This document shows positions 33,201-34,370 of a DNA stretch of 34,370 nt, piece after piece. Made by a program: the position numbers and the translations under genes. Where the stretch lies: contig CALYBM010000122.1 of the NCBI GenBank assembly GCA_944412525.1, forward strand, positions 1-34,370, read 5' to 3'. The notes below the pieces were generated by a model. It ran no database searches, was not told the DNA's origin, and was given only the letters and a program-made list of their open reading frames with translations. The stretch is from an uncultured Ruminococcus sp. (GTDB lineage Bacteria > Bacillota > Clostridia > Oscillospirales > Acutalibacteraceae). Within the stretch, counting starts at the first letter, position 1, and each line of letters begins with the position of its first letter.

Positions 33201-33922
33201 TATCTTATGTTGTTGTCGGAGATGTTGTTGGCGGAGATCCTACTCAGCCGACAGTTAAGCCTTCGGATCCTTCATCTGATGACACTTATACATTCTATGT
33301 AAAAACAAACCTCGGTTGGATGACAGCAGACGGCGTTACACTTTTTGCTTACGATAACAATACAGGTGAGAGCTATGTACTTGAACAGGATGTAGATGCA
33401 TATCCTTATGTATATTCTGCAGAGGTTCCAAGCACAATGACCTCATGTGTTGTTTATCGTTATCTTGAGCCTGTTTTTGAAACTCCTGTAGGCGGAGAAA
33501 CAGGTAATGTTTATAACAGCTGGGCAGTAACTACATCTGCGTCAAGCAACTGTGTTACAATTGATGTTAACGAGCAAGCTTCTGTGGGACCGTATGTTCC
33601 GGAATCAAGACCTGACTTTGAGCTTTCAAGGGTATATTTTGATAACTCAAACGCAAATTGGTCTGAAGTTTACATTTACGGTTGGGCAGAGAGCGGACTT
33701 GCAAATTCTGCTGAACTGATGACTCAGATTCCCGGTACTAACATTTGGTACTATGACTTTGTTACACCTCTTTCACCCGGTTCAAGCTGTTTCCTCTTTA
33801 AGGATACATTAGATACCTGGACAACTCAGACAGATAATATGACTGTAGTTGAAGGTATGAACTGTTACAAAGCAAATGCCGGAAATAAAGCAGGCGGTAC
33901 TTGGTATTCATATACAGAGTAA
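30281..33922 (+). CDS. Secreted multimodular GH13 alpha-amylase with dockerin
   Basis: A 1213-residue extracellular starch hydrolase. The start at 30281 was set by AAAGGA 8 bases upstream. The signal peptide (about 1-30) is followed by a GH13 domain (about 48-485): CDIVSNHMGN (region I), GVDGFRFDAAKH with nucleophile Asp230, YGEIL with acid/base Glu272, and WAESHD with His334/Asp335. A beta domain follows, then a CBM26-like module (about 575-697, VYVFFDSSKISSWKAPYNVYIY), a Thr/Pro linker (720-752), and a type I dockerin (758-820) with GDVTRDGIVRIDDATAIQKH and GDVNQDNRVNVVDATIIQKY. A second Thr/Pro/Gln linker (827-870) leads to two or three C-terminal beta modules, the last (RVYFDNSNANWSEVYIYGW) like CBM25/26. 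It probably docks to a cohesin scaffold, as in the R. bromii amylosome. Confidence 0.93.
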   Translation: MKMFRKVASLVIAAAMITSSFAFTASFSAAETPEAAVSADAALQSEVGDGVILHAFNWSYDSIKENLPAIAAAGYSTVQTSPVQQPKDYGTSNDVSGQWWKLYQPVSMSVAEKSWLGTEADLKELCTEADKYGIKIICDIVSNHMGNEVEEDPSSLSEQVNTYEPDFYANKSTYFHSYTGNATDSSVQSVVQGHLSACPDLNTGNTNVQNAVIDLLKECIDCGVDGFRFDAAKHIETPSDGAYASNYWPNITSAAESYYKQKTGGDLFIYGEILNTCGAGRSYGAYTDYINVTDNRTGDAVLAAVARGNASTAASANYKSGVSASNAVLWAESHDTYMGESGSAGYANTSSISDEDVIKAWAIVGSRKDSTALYFARPGSALMGEAATDTAYKSTAVSEINKFHNLFVGQSEKLGSSNGVAYVARGTSGIVLSNCTGTTKSVSISGTGLADGSYIDTITGNKFTVSGGVLTGSIGSTGVAVVYDGTTTPRNTVSVESGNFTGETMTVTLGLENATSGTYCLDNSTPVAYTGTTTIRIGSDYDYGDTINLTLTATDGKDTTTATYKYTKQEAASSGVYVFFDSSKISSWKAPYNVYIYDEDTSSTKTYSNASWPGQPMQVDPATGYYYIEVSDNFSYEKDNETQEITDSTFDLAHSSNTYVIISDANGNQHPTDGARSKLSLGGTSKILTSRSTSGWNTTTLVPAAGETVPATDVTMGTVETTATTAPTTKPTTAPTTEPTTVPTKPTSPTSPVGTMIYGDVTRDGIVRIDDATAIQKHAADLAVIPDEYLVLGDVNQDNRVNVVDATIIQKYLTDSADTGVTGQVYQPATQPTTQPTTKPVDPTQAPTTEPTTKPTQATQPTQPTQNTNPQLSKDYYIFGYINGANYGCEEDYQNLGEYKFVNGKVTVNFAETSYVGVKTADNNWYMTDDWQGEVSETTLYNTLNLGTTADKLMVPAGEVEFTLVENGDDTLTLSYVVVGDVVGGDPTQPTVKPSDPSSDDTYTFYVKTNLGWMTADGVTLFAYDNNTGESYVLEQDVDAYPYVYSAEVPSTMTSCVVYRYLEPVFETPVGGETGNVYNSWAVTTSASSNCVTIDVNEQASVGPYVPESRPDFELSRVYFDNSNANWSEVYIYGWAESGLANSAELMTQIPGTNIWYYDFVTPLSPGSSCFLFKDTLDTWTTQTDNMTVVEGMNCYKANAGNKAGGTWYSYTE

Positions 33923-33944
33923 AAACAAATAAACAAATAATTAT

Positions 33945-33981
33945 ATCCTCCAAGCAATTAGTTTTGCTTGGAGGATTTTTT
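33945..33981 (+). terminator. Intrinsic terminator after the amylase gene
   Basis: A perfect 11-bp stem ATCCTCCAAGC/GCTTGGAGGAT (33945-33955 with 33966-33976), with T run to 33981. Confidence 0.92.
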
Positions 33982-34235
33982 ATAACACATAACACATTTT
34001 GTTAGCGGATAAATAGGAAATTTAAATCTACATTACAAATCAAGTAAATAAACAGAGACATATACAGTAAATGCAGTCTTTTAGAAATTCCGAACATTTA
34101 TGATGATAAAGGTTAAAACGGTTTATAACCGTTAAAAATTATATTACGGTTTTATTAGCGTCTATGAACTGACATGTATTTTAAAATAATTTTGTTATCT
34201 CCGATCGGCAATCTGTAATTATGCTGATATTATAA

Positions 34236-34264
34236 TTGACTAAAAGGTAATTTTAATATATAAT
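34236..34264 (+). promoter_or_regulatory. Strong sigma-A promoter at the right edge
   Basis: TTGACT (34236-34241), exact 17-base spacer, TATAAT (34259-34264). It should drive a gene or RNA beginning near the window end. The 250 bases between the amylase terminator and this promoter hold nothing I recognise. Confidence 0.72.
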
Positions 34265-34328
34265 ACGGACATTAGAAAGACCAACTATAAAAAGTCAATA
34301 GGAAAAATAAAAAAATAACGAATAAGGG

Positions 34329-34370
34329 ATGAAAAAATATGCAAGACAAAAAGACCTGAACAAAAAGTCC
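34329..34370 (+). CDS. Possible start of a gene cut by the window edge
   Basis: ATG at 34329 opens a frame (MKKYARQKDLNKKS) that runs off the window. AAGGG (34324-34328) touches this ATG and so cannot serve it. It is better spaced for the ATG at 34340, which however stops after six codons (MQDKKT). One of the two is the first gene behind the promoter at 34236; the sequence does not decide which. Confidence 0.25.
   Translation, partial: MKKYARQKDLNKKS

Overview
The window looks like chromosome from an anaerobic, low-GC, spore-forming Firmicute of the Ruminococcaceae (Oscillospiraceae). A starch-degrading ruminococcus of the Ruminococcus bromii type fits best. The evidence is (i) sporulation genes in three places: the end of a spoIIIA operon, a SpoIIQ-like LytM protein and the dipicolinate synthase pair; (ii) dockerin modules in three secreted proteins, including a large GH13 alpha-amylase with starch-binding-like modules and Thr/Pro linkers; (iii) AT-rich sigma-A promoters and strong AGGAGG-type ribosome binding sites. 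The species is an inference. No insertion sequence, prophage, CRISPR array or rRNA was seen.

Layout. 1-2302: spoIIIAE (cut by the left edge), AF, AG, AH and a terminator. 2331-2429: a possible dockerin remnant on the minus strand. 2521-7010: a lipoprotein operon with its own promoter. It holds a lipoprotein interrupted by an in-frame TAA, a divergent Lgt-like membrane enzyme and a clostripain-family (C11) lipoprotein protease. 7134-11057: a dockerin-Ig-GH25 lysozyme (minus), a single-pass membrane protein and a secreted dockerin protein. 11091-13434: an arsenic-type operon on the minus strand (arsR, permease, thioredoxin-like protein, arsC) with candidate ArsR operators. 13481-14630: a SAM-I-clan-like riboswitch with a transcription-attenuation platform, a second terminator and a frameshifted YczE-family gene. 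14641-15483: two small membrane proteins. 15573-15702: tRNA-Pro(UGG). 15799-16449: a HAD protein lacking its nucleophile. 16609-17511: a SpoIIQ-like gene with a sigma-F-like promoter. 17583-18340: a cytidylate-kinase-like gene and a 23-codon small ORF. 18704-20299: dpaA-dpaB. 20337-21282: GNAT acetyltransferase and cupin. 21353-25747: hemolysin-III protein, threonine ammonia-lyase with RidA, DegV, and a TtcA-like PP-loop enzyme. 25777-30084: potABCD with a structured leader. 30241-33980: the multimodular amylase. 34236-34370: a strong promoter driving something beyond the right edge.

How the genes fit together. SpoIIIAH and the SpoIIQ-like protein would form the two faces of the mother cell-forespore channel, and DpaA/DpaB would make the dipicolinate for the spore core. 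RidA follows the threonine deaminase whose reactive enamine product it destroys. PotA-D form a complete polyamine importer. The dockerin proteins imply a cell-surface cohesin scaffold encoded elsewhere. The least explained parts are the Lgt-like/lipoprotein/protease operon, the compact SAM-clan RNA in front of a broken membrane-protein gene, and the leader hairpin of the pot operon.
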